A stretch of 64,000 bases of DNA from the NCBI RefSeq assembly GCF_037975245.1, contig NC_092569.1, forward strand, positions 4,798,501 to 4,862,500, in the 5' to 3' direction. This stretch comes from Apostichopus japonicus (Eukaryota; Echinodermata; Holothuroidea; Aspidochirotida; Stichopodidae). The translations under genes and the position numbers were made by a program. Positions within the stretch are counted from its first letter, which is position 1. The number at the start of each line of letters is the position of its first letter. This document shows, piece by piece, positions 44,661 through 57,781 of this stretch. Below the pieces are notes generated by a model, which did not search any database, was not told the origin of the DNA, and worked only from the letters and a program-made list of their open reading frames with translations.

Positions 44661-47500
44661 TATTACCCCCTAGTATTGGTATTTGCAAATGCTCTTGTAT
44701 TATATGATGAAGTAATACCAGACACTGACATTAACATAGATTTATGGAAAACCAAATGCTCAATAATTAGATATATTCAAAATTTGGTTTCAATAGTTTA
44801 TGACCGGTATAAAGCTGGTTCATCAAAAAATATTAGGTTATCCAAAAAAAGAAAAAACAATTAGGTTTATCAGTGAGAAACTAGGAATTATGGAATACAA
44901 GCCTGGTATTATTTTGAGTATTATTGACCAATACAATTAGTTTATATTCCATGTTTGTTTGAAAATCCTGGTTTAATAGTTCATTCATGAAGGGTTTGTC
45001 AAGATTTTGCACACACAAGAAAAGAACTGAATGAACCTCATATGATAGTGTCTTGTATTTATTCCCAAAAAAAATCATAAAATCAATTAATAAATCAATA
45101 AATAGTTGTCCTGCACTTAGTGACCTAGAACACCTACTACACTGTAAATTCCTTTAAAAACAGTTTATCTAAAGTATAAAGTGAAATTTATAGTTAAGAT
45201 TTAGTTCACATGAAATTACAATCCTATTTTGCTACTTTTTGTAAGTACAAATTGATACCATATTACCAGCTAACATTATATTGGAAGGAAAATGCAAAAT
45301 TTCCAAGAAGAAACAAATTCATTTCCTTCCCTTACATCCTTGGATAAAAAGTAAGAACATACATCCTAGATGGTTATTTGCAAAGCGCGGATTATGGAAA
45401 ACTGGGTTCAAGCTAAGAAACCACCCTGTAAGTCCCATGCTTGTATGACATTTCCTATAATACTGTAAGCATTGAAATGAACACAACACTCACCTAAGGA
45501 GCAGTTATAAAGTAGAGGGCAGCATGCCAAAATATAATTATTTCATTTTCTTATTTGTCATCAGTTTATTTGTCATATTTACAGTATATCAATCTTGAGC
45601 TACCACATACTCTGTTAGGTTTTTTTGAACTAAGTTAATTAAAAGAAACAGGAAGAATAACTCATTATGGGATCAGATGATAATTAACAAAATACTCATA
45701 GAATTCTGACACACCCAGTTGAAAATTTAAGTAGGAGTAAACTGAGAAACATTCTAATAGGTGTAGGGCCCTTATTTTAAGAATATTCCCAAAACTCTTG
45801 GAATAGTACAGAAGGGGAACTGCATCTAGGGTCCACCACACACAGAAATGACAGAGTCAGGTCTACCACAGTTAGCAGAGATTTCAATTGTGTCCCATTT
45901 ATATGTAAATACACCATCTCAAGATGCATGTGTTGTTGTAAAGACCTTAACTCTACCTCAATAAATAGCTAATTATAAGACCTAGTTCTTCATACCTCCA
46001 TCATATATACACCTTGCCTACCTAACAATAAAATAGCATTTGTCACACCAACAGACTATCTGAAAATGTTGTCATGCTGGCACCATCAACATAACAGCCT
46101 GCACACATAAGTTGACGACACATTGATATAATCAAGTACATTTTCTATTCAGCCATTTCAGTAACTTGGATCTAAAATCAACTGAACCATGGGTAAAACT
46201 AAAATTAAAATTAATATTAAAATTAAAGTAAGAGGAGTTTCTCTTGTTTTTCTCACTGCACATCTACTGTATACCCAGATATCTTGCATTACCTTCAATT
46301 GTAACATCTCCGATAGGGTTCAATTTTTATTCGTCCTCCCAAAGCTTTCAACCACAAGTTTCAATGCAGTTTGCCCATGCCTACACATATAAAGGGACTA
46401 CCACAACATTTGACAAATTATTTCAAAATATTGAAGTATATTTCCTAGCTGATCATAACATATGAACCTTTACATTCACTGTTCAACTTTGCATTCACAC
46501 TTCTTTCCAGCTTGAGACGTGAGACGGTCCGATCAATGACTCTTAATTTTTACTGAATATTTATTCTTTTTCCCTCGCATAGGACTTAAACATGCTACTC
46601 CTAACAAAGCTCCCGCCCACATTAGGCCCACATTATCATGCAGGCTTAGTGAAGAACCCTGCAGCAGTTTTATGCTCCAACATCTGGAACAGGCAACCCA
46701 TGTCAATCTCTGAAAGCCTTCTACAAAGTCAATGTATTTCAAGATTGCTCAAGTCAAGTTCTCTCTTTTTCCCCCCCACTCTGTCATTGCCATGACAACC
46801 ACCAGCAAGTACCATTCATTTATATGAACCATTATGCAATGCTATGACTTAACATTACTATGAGGAGGTTAAAGGGTCCAATGGAGGTTGTAGGTCATTA
46901 GCAGAAGAAACCACAGACAAGTAGGGTAGTTAAAAATTAATATTATAGATAAATTTGTTAAAGACAACCATAAAATACAGGGAACAGGGAAGGTTACTAG
47001 ATAGCAAACCCAGTGTGAACAAAAACTACAGATTTGTAGTACCAGAACAATAAAGCATATAAGTAAAGAACAAAATTTATCACCCACACCCCCTCCCCCC
47101 CAATTCCACTGTTAAGAGTACATGTTCCAGTTGCAAAACATAGAATTTCTTGAAAACTGGGATAGCTTCAAATATTACCAACACTCAAAGTTTTCCTATT
47201 CTGTTGTATTATGACATATCAACAGTAAATATTGCCTAAAGTCATCCATTTAAAAACTAGTGTTAGGTGTGCTCATAATAAAATAACGAAAACACAGCAT
47301 GTAAAAATTGTCATTAGTTACAGGTACACTATAAACATGATAACCACTATACCTTACTTCTCAGACGGTATCTTTGTTATGCACAAACTGTAGTTTGGTC
47401 TGTAACACAGATACAACCAATTGCAATTCAGCCACAAGTGCAAGGCTTCTTTTGACTTGACGGTCAAAGGTCATCTCAGCATCCCCCCACCACGATGATG
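44661..47500. other. Non-coding stretch, nothing recognised
   Basis: AT-rich. A short fragment resembling the dispersed family lies near 45490-45530. Open frames at 46533-46795 occur on both strands with no splice context. Confidence 0.3.
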
Positions 47501-47712
47501 GATAAATGATGCTCACAATTTCCCCGTAAAATTCGCACAGATGGAGAAGACAAACTTCTCATCATCGTTATGAAACTGGAAAGTTTTTTCCCCCCCTACT
47601 TTTTTGTTTTTTCCGTCACTCCACAAACTGGTTCTGTCATACAACAACCACGACCGACCCGAGCAAGGGGAAGTACTAATTGATACTCTTGCCAAAAAAA
47701 AAAAAAAAAAAC

Positions 47713-47908
47713 CTCCAGAGAGAAGGAGACTGGCGGAGCGAAGCTTGAAGAGTTCAGACCAAGCAATTGACTCCTCAATCCAAGCATGACCAAAGACAGC
47801 CTGCGCCCCTTCGTCCGTGATTTCCCTGATGAAAACCCATTTCTGGCTTTTTCCTTGTTCATCCAAGGGGAGAGCAAAACCACCAAACAATTCATCGGAT
47901 AAACTTTG
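47713..47908 (-). CDS. Coding-like open segment, unrecognised, possibly an exon or gene remnant
   Basis: The minus-strand frame is open from after the TGA at 47911-47909 and has convincing composition: SDELFGGFALPLDEQGKSQK, then a WVFIREITDEGAQAVFGH segment and more. At 47712-47694 it runs into a long T-tract (coding strand) that would encode only Phe. No consensus donor is visible before the tract (GGAG/GTTTTT at best). The plus strand and another minus frame are also open over part of it, so this may be an exon with an unusual donor or a decayed gene piece. Confidence 0.28.
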
Positions 47909-48503
47909 TCATGGGGTGACAAAATGGGAAGTCACTCATTCCAACTGTTCCGAGAGCATCCACTCAAAAAATTAAATGTCAAGGTATCTTGATAGCAATT
48001 TCAAATAAATGATCTGATGTTAGGAAAAAGATAAGTCCCCAAAACAAAGAAACACAAGAACAGCAAGGCACGGAGATGACTCCTCTCGGCCATCTCAAAG
48101 CACCCCGTCTACAAATTTAAAGTGGTATTTTTTACCAGAATTACCCCCAAAAAATAAAAATAGAAATGGATGATACTGAGAGAAACCCTACTAGATTTTC
48201 CCGTTTCACCAATTGAATAATCAGGGAATAATTACTGGATTTGTCATTGGCCAGGAGCTAGTATTTATCTTTATAATGTATAAGACACAAAACGGGGAAA
48301 CTTCAGAAATTGTTGGTGAACATTAATGTAAATAACAGTAAGCATTCATTATACAGGTATAACTGTATTCTATTAATCCCCCCCCCTCCTCCCACTTCCC
48401 TTCCCCACCTAAAAGGGAAGAAAAGCTACACAGAAAACAGAAAGAATTGTGAGATGTGTCATTGTTTGATGCTAATTCTCATTCTGGACAGCAAATTAAC
48501 TTT
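47909..48503. other. Non-coding stretch, nothing recognised
   Basis: AT-rich DNA with a C-run at 48379-48392. Confidence 0.35.
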
Positions 48504-48658
48504 GGGCTATGACTTTTTGAACCAACATTGGACCAATCGGTGAGTTATTTATTAGTTGTCATCTAATATATAAACAAGATGGGCTATGACTTTTTGAACC
48601 AACATTAGACCAAACAGTGAGTTATTAATTAGTTTTCATCCAATATATATACAAGATG
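48504..48658 (+). repeat. 77-bp tandem duplication
   Basis: GGGCTATGACTTTTTGAACC starts at 48504 and again at 48581, and both copies end in a TACAAGATGG- or AAACAAGATGG-like sequence. A few substitutions separate them. Confidence 0.9.
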
Positions 48659-50485
48659 GCATTTAAATGTTGGCAAGGAGACACAAACCCATCCATCATC
48701 ATTAGTTTAAATGGTTAGTGGCATTGCACCTCCTTCCCTAAGCAGCTCCATTTGGGAGATATTATAGATTTTAATTTTCCCAATTCACACACAAGGCTGA
48801 GGAGACTTGATCAAGTTTAACAATGACAACATCAAACCGTGTGTGCTTCCTTTTGCATATATTTTCATTTATTATTACAATTTTATTATTACAATATGTA
48901 ATTTTCCATATTGGAGATGGGTTTGCAAATGATGTTATATTTGTCTTCTCTAAAATATCGAAGCCCTTAACAGGAACTAATGATGGCATAGGCTTCAGTG
49001 ATGTGCAGCACTGTTAAACATCTTACCTTGAAAATGTAAACGAAAAACAAAGAGAAAGTAAATTATGGTTTCAACTTAAGATTCAAGTTTTGTCACTATG
49101 ACATCACAGAATTACACCATGACAGCTTCTAGATAAGACTTTTAAGCTAGGTATCTCCCCAAACTAAAACAAACTTATTCTTAGCTCTTTGAGTGAGTTG
49201 CACTTTACAAATATCTCTGTCCTGGTGGTTGGGTTTCTTGTGACTTCTTTGAAGCCAATTCTAATTTAAAAGCATTGGGGGGGGGGGGGGAATTTGCAGT
49301 GGTATTCAATTGTACATGAGATAAATGTGTACACTACTGTACATATACAGTACTGCTCATTTCAGGAAAATGCTATCCTACTTATCTATCATTCCATCTG
49401 CAACACTAGCAGAGAGATAGAGAACATTTTTGATGAGAACCACCTGTTCCTCCTTTTGGTGCAATTGTACAGTTTGCAATATGCATAGATCCATAGATCT
49501 TTAAATAAAAATGACAGGGATGGACATGCCTTGTAATCGTTGATTTAGTACGGCTGTTGGATCCAAGTTACATTTATTCTTTCTCACTCTAAATTTTGCC
49601 TTAATCCCTTCTCAGGCTTGACAATTGATCGTTCTTTTTTTCCAACATCCCTCGCTTCTCCACCCTGTACTGCTAAATAGATGCATATCACAACTTTATT
49701 AAAAACAAACTAGTTAGCAATAACAGTAAAAGCAAAAATTATTAATAATTCTCATTGCAAGACAATATAAACTAGGTTTTTCCACAGGACTTTGTATTAA
49801 ACCAATGTAACAGTCAAGTACAGCCTGACAATTGTATTCCACAATGCTACATGAAAATGTGTCATATTTTGTTGCCAACTGCAAACATGCCTATTAAATA
49901 GTAATTTATTTCTTCTCCCTCCCCCTATCCCCTGCTCCCCCCCCCCCCCTCTCACTATACTTCCAATATTGGGAAATTTACTCAGAATCACTGGCCAACT
50001 GTTCAGATTGAGCAAATATTATTTTAATTTTATTATTGCAATGCATCCTGAAGCATGCATGCACCCCATGTTTATATCAAACCCTCTTAATTTACATACA
50101 TGTGCTGGTGGGATAGCAATCTTCAAGTTTAAGGGACTCTTACCTAGATGCTCCATCTAGTTAATTACAACTTTCAAGAGCAACATGATATATCTTGTAT
50201 CCTAAAATTTCAGAGTATATGTGGGACACATATCATACAGGTTACTCTTGAGACTTGCTCTGTATGATAATGACTGGCCATAGATCAGCCATTTAAATTA
50301 AAGGGTTCAACCGACTTGTAACCAACGACCTCAATTCGTCCAAATTAACATTCCGCAGAAATTTTAAATGCTGTAGGCCGGTTTTTAAAATTAATTGGAG
50401 TGACATGTCAAGAATAAGCCAAAATTCACCCAAAAGTGAAGTCAAACCATGATATATATAATTTTCTCACTAGATATGCAAATGG
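48659..50485. other. Non-coding stretch, nothing recognised
   Basis: A G-run lies at 49278-49290 and a C-run at 49936-49950. GGAGACACAAACCCA at about 48677 and CTTGATCAAGT at about 48808 are also present in the same order at 360-510, hinting at a diverged dispersed repeat. Confidence 0.35.
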
Positions 50486-50487
50486 AT

Positions 50488-50555
50488 GAGATCGTTGAGT
50501 GACAAGAGTGCTGTGGTTGTGAAGAGACAGGTAAGCGAGGAGCAAAGTAAATTCA
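50488..50555 (+). repeat. Donor-end fragment of the dispersed family
   Basis: GAGTGCTGTGGTTGTGAAGA then GACAGGTAAGCGAGGAGCAA and AGTAAATTC, matching the consensus closely. Confidence 0.75.
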
Positions 50556-51664
50556 ACCATCAAGCGCTATCCGGTCACATTGTTCATGTTAGTTGCTTTG
50601 GTAACATGTTTCATGTTAGTTGCCTTGCTCAATTTTTCCAGCTCAATTGTTGATTGCTTTTTGTTCAATGGAAAGAATGAGAGTAATATCCCAAATCTAT
50701 TCTTTCTAGAGACATACCGTTGATATTGTTTTTTGTTATATTTGTATTAAAACAAAGGATAGTATTCAAATTTACAAGCGGTTGAGACCACACAAGGCAA
50801 ATTTCAAATGCAATTCACTATCAAGCATAGACTTCTACATTAATGTGTATCCCAACCTATCGCCACTATTAGCGAAGATGCTTCTAAATTAATTGCTCAA
50901 CATTTCATCAATATTTTGTCGAAATACATTTAAAACATAGTTCTATGTGCATACTGTTGGGTCGCAAATTTGAGATATTTAATTATTTCGAGAGATTTAG
51001 TTGACAATGGGCAATATCAGTGGGTTCCAAGTGTGTCATAATTGCACCCATCATGCTAAAAATCTATGAATATGGTACAGTAAAGATATACATGTATGTA
51101 TACAGCACATAATGCATTATATATACTAACCACGCATATATCATACTACATACATGCATAGTAAATTACAGCTGATGTTACCTAGATGATGCTAATCAAT
51201 CAACCATTCCCATCTATTTCTAGCCCCAATCCAAAGTTCCACTGATCAATAAAATGTGTTTAAAAGAACAACATTTAGCTGCTTGCTTTGGTAACAACCC
51301 TATGTTTGTATAGCATTCTTGCACTTTATGCTAGCTCATAATGACAAGTTAACAGTCTCTGAATGGATGTGCATATATATGTGCATGTACTGTATGCAGA
51401 CAGAGTGGAAAAATAAATTCAACTGTAAAAATGTGTTTTAATAGCAAGACCATTTTGTTTTGGGGGGCTTGTGGGTTTTGTTCAGCTCATCTTCTTTGCT
51501 TTTGAAAGTCAGAGGGTAGAATGAGGATGGTAATAGTAGATATCATTGTTAATTATGACAAAACCAAAGATTAAAAGATATTCATGATTTATAGAATAGG
51601 TCACTACACTTAAGACAGTTTCACAAACTTAATGACTACTTTTGCATTTGTAAACATGAAATTA
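50556..51664. other. Non-coding stretch, nothing recognised
   Basis: Unique AT-rich DNA. Confidence 0.35.
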
Positions 51665-51900
51665 ACATGAAATTTCATGAAAAATGTTCATATAATGCCA
51701 TACATATTCCATATATATTCTGTGTATATTATATTTCATATAAATTTCATATATATCCATGTGTATTTCATACACATTCCATATATATTCCAAACATATT
51801 CCATATATATACCATGTTTCATGCCATACATATTCCATAAATATTCCATGTATATTCCATACATATTCCATATATATATTTCATACATAATTCCATATAA
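51665..51900. repeat. ATTCCATATAT-type short tandem array
   Basis: Imperfect 10-12-bp units (TATTCCATATA, TTTCATATATA) for about 230 bp. The Tyr/Ile-rich open frames on both strands are by-products. Confidence 0.8.
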
Positions 51901-53029
51901 AATCAATCACTATTTTTGCTGAGCCTTTTGACTTCATTTTAGTTTTTTAATGCTCCTTATCCCCACAATTGTACTAAAATGATAACAGAGTCATACATAG
52001 AGGTATGCTCAGATCAAGTGTCATATATGTACAGTATGTTCTACAATTTGCACACATGATAAATGGTGAGATGTTTTCTTTTCTTTCATTTTTCTTCAAT
52101 TGCACTATTTAAGACTAATTATTATTACTTCTACTTTGATTTTACAACTTGGAAGGTTCTTACATTACTTAGATACGAAGTATGGATTGCTAAGAATAGA
52201 AAAGCTACTCTAGATTTTGGCCTACTGTGATTCTAACCCACGACTTTCCAGATGTTCAGTCCATTGCATCAAAAACAACCATCTTTATATCCACTCCATA
52301 ACAGCACTATGGTAGACATATTATGGTTCAGACCTAAATGGTTAAATATTCCTCTCAGTTGTTATATAATTTCTCATAATTACAATCTTAAAAAACTAGA
52401 TTATAAAATCAGATACATCAAATTTCACCAAAACTCTCCATCTTTTCGCTCCCATTTTTTTTGTATGTGTGTGTGTCTAAATTAGTTTTATATTACAGTA
52501 CACACATATATACTAAACTTGTATATATAATTCTTTTTTTCTTTTCTTTTTGTCTTTGTACATTTTTCCCTGAGGGAACAAAGGCTGTGAAATGCACCAC
52601 ATTAGCCCTGAGATCTTTAAATTATTCATAAAATTCACTTTGTGTTACAAGTAGCAGTAACACTTCAAATCCATAGCTCACTGCCAAAATGAATATTTAG
52701 GCACAACAAAAAAAAATTGAGCAACGATTGAAGAAAAGAACAAATATTCTGTTGAGATTGCTACGTAGGTCATTTCTCCTTTGTGACAAACTTTGATTTG
52801 AATTCATTAGGATTTCCGTCTCTCCCAATCAGTACATCACTGAGGGAATTGAGAGTAATTAGTACTTGAACATTAAAGGTCAGTCTGTATTAGCGACCAG
52901 TAGAAAAGGGAGAGGTCACTTCTCTGATAATTTATGGAAAAGTTCGCTCTTTGTGGGTGTAAGTTTTGTTAAAAGATATGAATAAAACAAAAATTGAAAA
53001 AAAAAAAAAGCGAATGTCAATTAGAGGTT
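51901..53029. other. Non-coding stretch, nothing recognised
   Basis: AT-rich DNA with a CT-rich stretch at 52532-52550. Confidence 0.35.
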
Positions 53030-53415
53030 AAGTTTGATGTGTATGGGATATACTCTCACACTTGCTATTTTTCTATGACATTTTTGTATCACACTTGGTT
53101 GCTTCAAGTCCTCTTTTGGGATGAAAAACGTATATTTCAAATCACCTATCTCAAAAGCAGGGGAGATACTGTACTATCACACTTGCTTTTTTTCCAGCTG
53201 TGCATCTATGACATCACACTTGTTTGCTTCAAGTCCATTTTTGGGATGCAAAACCTATGAAAACCTATGTCAAATCACCTCTCTCAAAAGAAGCAGAGAT
53301 GCTATCATACTTGCTATTTTTCCGGCTGTGCATCTACGGTATGACATCACACAAGTTCACTGTCAGGGTGCAAAATGTTTTTCTAATCAACAGATCTCAA
53401 AAAGCAGTTATACGT
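53030..53415 (+). repeat. Imperfect ~123-bp tandem repeat, about three units
   Basis: GCTGTGCATCTA plus TGACATCACAC recurs at about 53200 and 53325, and TTGCTTCAAGTCC at 53099 and 53222. CTATCTCAAAAG/CTCTCTCAAAAG also repeats. The first unit is shorter and more diverged. Confidence 0.7.
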
Positions 53416-54989
53416 TACAAAACAAATTCAATTCACCAATTTATATACAGTATGGCATTTAATATCATACAAGAAAATCGGCTTACTGAATTTGGTTCTT
53501 TGCTATTAACCTAGTTGAATCATTGCAAAATGGTTGACTGGTACCACAGTATGTTCTCATTTTGCTATAAAACCTAGTGGATGGCTTTAAAACGTAGTGG
53601 ATGGCTACACAACTAAATTAGCTAAAACCTACTCCTTGAAATGCTACAGATTTCAAATAAAATTCTCTTATATGCATAAATAGCGGTGAAACACACAAAT
53701 TTCAAAACTCCAAATTTCAAACAGCTTCTTTTCAGGTGTTTCACAAGCAACGATTTTCAACACAAAAAATCCTAAAAAACAGCTGAAATGTTTTCAATAT
53801 ATGACTGATTTATAAATGGCTAGCTTTCGAAAGTCGCTGTACCCCACACGCTCCTGAGGGGACCTGCCGCCTGTCAATTTGATCCTTCCAAAAGTTTACC
53901 AGTTGTCCAGTTATCAACTTTAACTGACAAGGCTTAAGGGGTGGCCGGTTATGATCGCCACCGCACTGATTGTTTATCGAACAAGATGGCCCTCAAGACA
54001 GAAAATGAACCTAACTAAATTTTTGTCAACTACAGTAAACCAATCATAGCTAATACCCCGATAGCATTGTCCTAATTTTCTTCTTTTTCTTGGTAAGACA
54101 GTAAGTGACAGAGAAAGAACAAGGCACAAAACTGTGGATAAAATTACATCATATTTTTGAAGAAAAAAAATATGGTAAAATTAACAGTACGAATTTAACA
54201 ATGACAGCAATTGTTTGTTTTCAATAATAGTTTAGTCACTGATGCCGATGTCAATTTCCGCCAATATTTTCAGGACTTCCTACTGACTTTTCTTCATAAA
54301 AATTGAACTGCCGAGAAATTTGTCTATTAAGGCGAGTTGGAGAGTGGGACTCGGTCATGGTGACACTTCACGAGAGTTTTTAAGATGGAAATTTGAAATT
54401 TTATTAGGAATGGACATCCCATTATTATGGACAGGACTTGCCATAACAAGCCTTTCAAAAATGCACTCTTAACATGGATACATTATCTAAACCAACAAAC
54501 TTGTCCCAAGAAAAAGAAATTTATTTCATCTGGAGGATGGTGGTGCCAGATACTTTCCGTTTAATAACGATTTTCACACAGGCATGACTCACCCCACCTT
54601 CAAGCTTTGACAGTCAAAATATCATTAATCTACCCAGAGAAACCACTCAGCAGCAGGTTGTGATTGTGCATAGAAATGACTGAAGGTACTTAACAGGAGT
54701 GAGTGTTTTTAATTCTTAGCCAAACTAAGCTTGATAAAGTAATGGTTAACCCTGTATGTAGGACAGTAACTGATCCATGTACATTCAAGCAGATAGCTCT
54801 GGTTGACTCATGCGCACATGTATGCAGCCAATGCTCTTTTGAGTTCGTGCAAACTTTCTGTACTGTGAAATGGTTCAAATCTCCTTCTACTATATAGTGA
54901 GGGGATTTTTCTGGAGTTTTTTTAATAATTGTAATATTTTGGGGCTTATGTTAGTACAATGTCCATGTACTGTGAGAGCACAAACTGTA
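53416..54989. other. Non-coding stretch, nothing recognised
   Basis: AT-rich. A GC-richer patch at 53840-53990 has no open frame of note. Overlapping frames at 54690-54897 occur on both strands. Confidence 0.35.
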
Positions 54990-55590
54990 CAATCATACAT
55001 CATACATGATTTTACTTTTGCTGGGTAGGAAGATGTGTCAGAGGACAACTCTGTGAATACGAGTACCGAAAAAAAAATGTACTCGGGAATGAATATGAGT
55101 ACAAAGTACATGATGTTACTTTTGCTGAGTAGGAAATATGAATACAAAACCATGACAAGAGTATGGACAATATGTACTCGAGAAGGATTGGGTACAAAGT
55201 ACATGATGCTGAGTAGGAATATGAATACAAAACCATGACTACGAGTACCGAAAAAAATGTACTCGAGAATGAATATGAGTACAACGTACATGATTTTACT
55301 TAGATCTACTGAGTAAGAATAAGAGTACAAATCCATGACTACGAGTACGGAGTAAAATGGTACTCGAGAATGAATATGGGTACAAAGTACATGATGTTAC
55401 TTTTGCTGAGTGGAAATAAATGTACAAATCTGTGAACATGAGTACAGAAGAACATACTTGAATATGAATATGAGTACAAAAGTACAGAATTTTTGTTTTG
55501 CTGAGTAGGAATAAAGAGTAACAAATTACCATGTGTTTGAGTAGAACAGGTTAATCTACATAAGTATGAATATGAGTACTTAAAGCATAC
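54990..55590. repeat. ~95-bp tandem repeat, about six units
   Basis: TTACTTTTGCTGAGTAGGAA (or variants) recurs with spacings of about 104, 92, 89, 100 and 95 bp. Each unit also has CATGACTACGAGTACCGAA and TGTACTCGAGAATGAATATG. The 148-codon minus-strand frame is the repeat read through in one frame and is not a gene. Confidence 0.85.
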
Positions 55591-56629
55591 AAAATTGAAA
55601 TTTAACCAAGATTTTAAACCTGTACAGATGATTTCATCAGATTAGCCGTTTGATTAAACGTGCCATTAATTCCAACAATTAATTCCCACAGACATGTTTT
55701 TCACATTTTCAAATTTGAGCTGATTGTAAAAGCTGGAAACGAAAAAAAAATTAACAATGCAAAATCTATAGCAGTAGCAGATGGGATGTTCCTGCTCTCT
55801 TCACACCTATAATGCCAACTAACAATATAGTACTCCAGATATGTGGATGGAAACAACTACAATTAATTTGTCAATAACTTGAAAATTGGATTTTGAGACA
55901 AATTATATATCTTTCATCAGGTCATGAATCTTGACAGAGAGAGGAATGGTAGGCTGTCATGGCGGATGAGTTACAGGCAGAGAATGAGATTTAAGACCCT
56001 TAAACTTCATTCTGCAATTTGGGTTAATTGTTACTTAATGTAGCTTCACTATGCAAAAAGCCGTGTGTGTCGGTCACACACGACTGGGTATGAAAGTTTT
56101 TAGGCGATCCAGTTTGAGCTCACACTCGCATTGTACATGTATAGCATAATTAAGATACTGCGCTCGTACTGTACTTGCTAGGGTGGCGGATGAGTTGATG
56201 ACAAAAATGGAGGACACATAGACAACCAAGGAAAATGACATGGAGGATGTTTCAAAGCTGTGTACAGATAAGGAATGCCGATCACTTTGGCTTTCTTCAA
56301 TTCTTTTAATTTCTTTTTAATTAGAAATGATGGACACAAAGCTTTCCGCAATCTGGTTTTACCAGATGGAGCCAGGACGGCGCACAAAAATGCCAGGCTG
56401 TCCTGTCTGATGAAAAAAAATCATTTTCTGCTGTGATGTAAGAGAAATGACACATTCTGTTTTTTACTTTACTCCAGTATTCCATATCATCTGTATTCTT
56501 CACACCCAAGAGCACTACTACTGTTCAGTGACATAGTCTTGTCAACATATTAAATTTGAAAAACATACGGTATGATATTTTAACCCCCATGCATGTTGCT
56601 AGTAATGTATTTTGTGCAGGCACTTATAA
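55591..56629. other. Non-coding stretch, nothing recognised
   Basis: AT-rich. Overlapping minus-strand frames at 56178-56515 are moderately protein-like but lack splice sites or motifs. Confidence 0.3.
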
Positions 56630-56775
56630 TGGTAGATTGAGAAGGGGCAATGACCGGGGAGCCGGTCATGGAGGGTGCACAGTTTTAAAGGGTTACCAAG
56701 GACATAATAGGCACGGTAGAACATGTGCTAAGGTTTTGAGGAGACAGGTAAGCGAGGAGCGAAGTAAATCCATAA
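56630..56775 (+). repeat. Full-length copy of the dispersed family
   Basis: GGTAGATTGAGAAGGGGCAA, GGTCATGGAGGGTGCACAGT, AAAGGGTTACC, GGCACGGTAGAACATGTGCT, AAGGTTTTGAGGAGACAGGT and AAGCGAGGAGCGAAGTAAAT, in consensus order. Confidence 0.85.
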
Positions 56776-56860
56776 TTACGAAAATACGGCCTGAACTGTC
56801 ACTTATGTGATCTGTCATTATAACGACATTCACACACTGAACATGTAATTACCTGCGTTC

Positions 56861-57306
56861 TACAGTAGACCACACTATACAACATGTTGTACAGAAGACC
56901 ACACTATACAACATGTTGTACAGTAGTCCACACTATACAACATGTTGTACAGTAGTCCACACTATACAACATGTTGTACAGTAGACCACACTATACAACA
57001 TGTTGTACAGTAGACCACACTATACAACATGTTGTACAGTAGACCACACTATACAACATATTGTACAGTAGACCACACTATACAACATGTTGTACAGTAG
57101 ACCACACTATACAACATGTTGTACAGTAGTCCACACTATACAACATGTTGTACAGTAGACCACACTATACAACATGTTGTACAGTAGACCACACTATACA
57201 ACATGTTGTACAGTAGACCACACTATACAACATGTTGTACAGTAGACCACACTATACAACATATTGTACAGTAGACCACACTATACAACATGTTGTACAG
57301 TAGTCT
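56861..57306. repeat. 29-bp minisatellite with palindromic unit, 15 units plus a partial one
   Basis: Exact 29-bp period. Units differ at only a few sites: AGACC or AGTCC, and ACATGTTG or ACATATTG. Each contains the perfect palindrome TACAACATGTTGTA, extended to ACT-N-...-N-AGT with one mismatched pair (22 of 29 bp). The AGTCC variant is in units 3, 4, 10 and the final partial unit; the ACATATTG variant is in units 7 and 14. Confidence 0.95.
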
Positions 57307-57712
57307 AAAGACAAACCACTCTCTCCTTCTAGCCTTTCATCAAGAAGAAAAAAGCTAAAACTTGAGAACACAGAATGAAATACAAACAAAATAATAGTAC
57401 TGTTCAATAAATCACAAAACTAGATCATCAAGAGAAACTACAAAATTACCCCGTGGAGAATTATTACAAAGAGGGCAAAAGAAAATGAAAAATATAAAAA
57501 AATAGTTAAAATGAGTACATCGAATTATTATATTCCCAAAACGAGATGATGTATGTGATAACACAATAAAGCACATGAGACCAAAAAATAATTGTGAATA
57601 TTTTCTGTTTATTTTTATTATTATGTATTTTATCTCTCTCTAACTCTCTCCCCCTCTCTTTCATTTCTTTTTCTTTTTTATGGATGATATTTTTTTTTTT
57701 TAACTTTCTTAG
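57307..57712. other. Non-coding stretch, nothing recognised
   Basis: AT-rich, with a long pyrimidine tract before 57713. Confidence 0.4.
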
Positions 57713-57781
57713 ATCTGAGAGGAGACTGACAGACATGGTATAAGATCAAAGAGCTGCTACTGAACCCTAGAGGCCAAGCAG
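57713..57781 (+). other. Possible non-coding exon
   Basis: A strong acceptor (twelve T, then AACTTTCTTAG at 57702-57712) and a good donor (AAGCAG/GTGAGC at 57776-57787) bracket 69 nt. Every frame has a stop, so it would be a UTR or lncRNA exon, or coincidence. Confidence 0.22.

Noticed and set aside
54890-55336. 148-codon minus-strand frame
   Set aside because: Readthrough of the ~95-bp tandem repeat; Tyr/Ser/Phe periodic translation.
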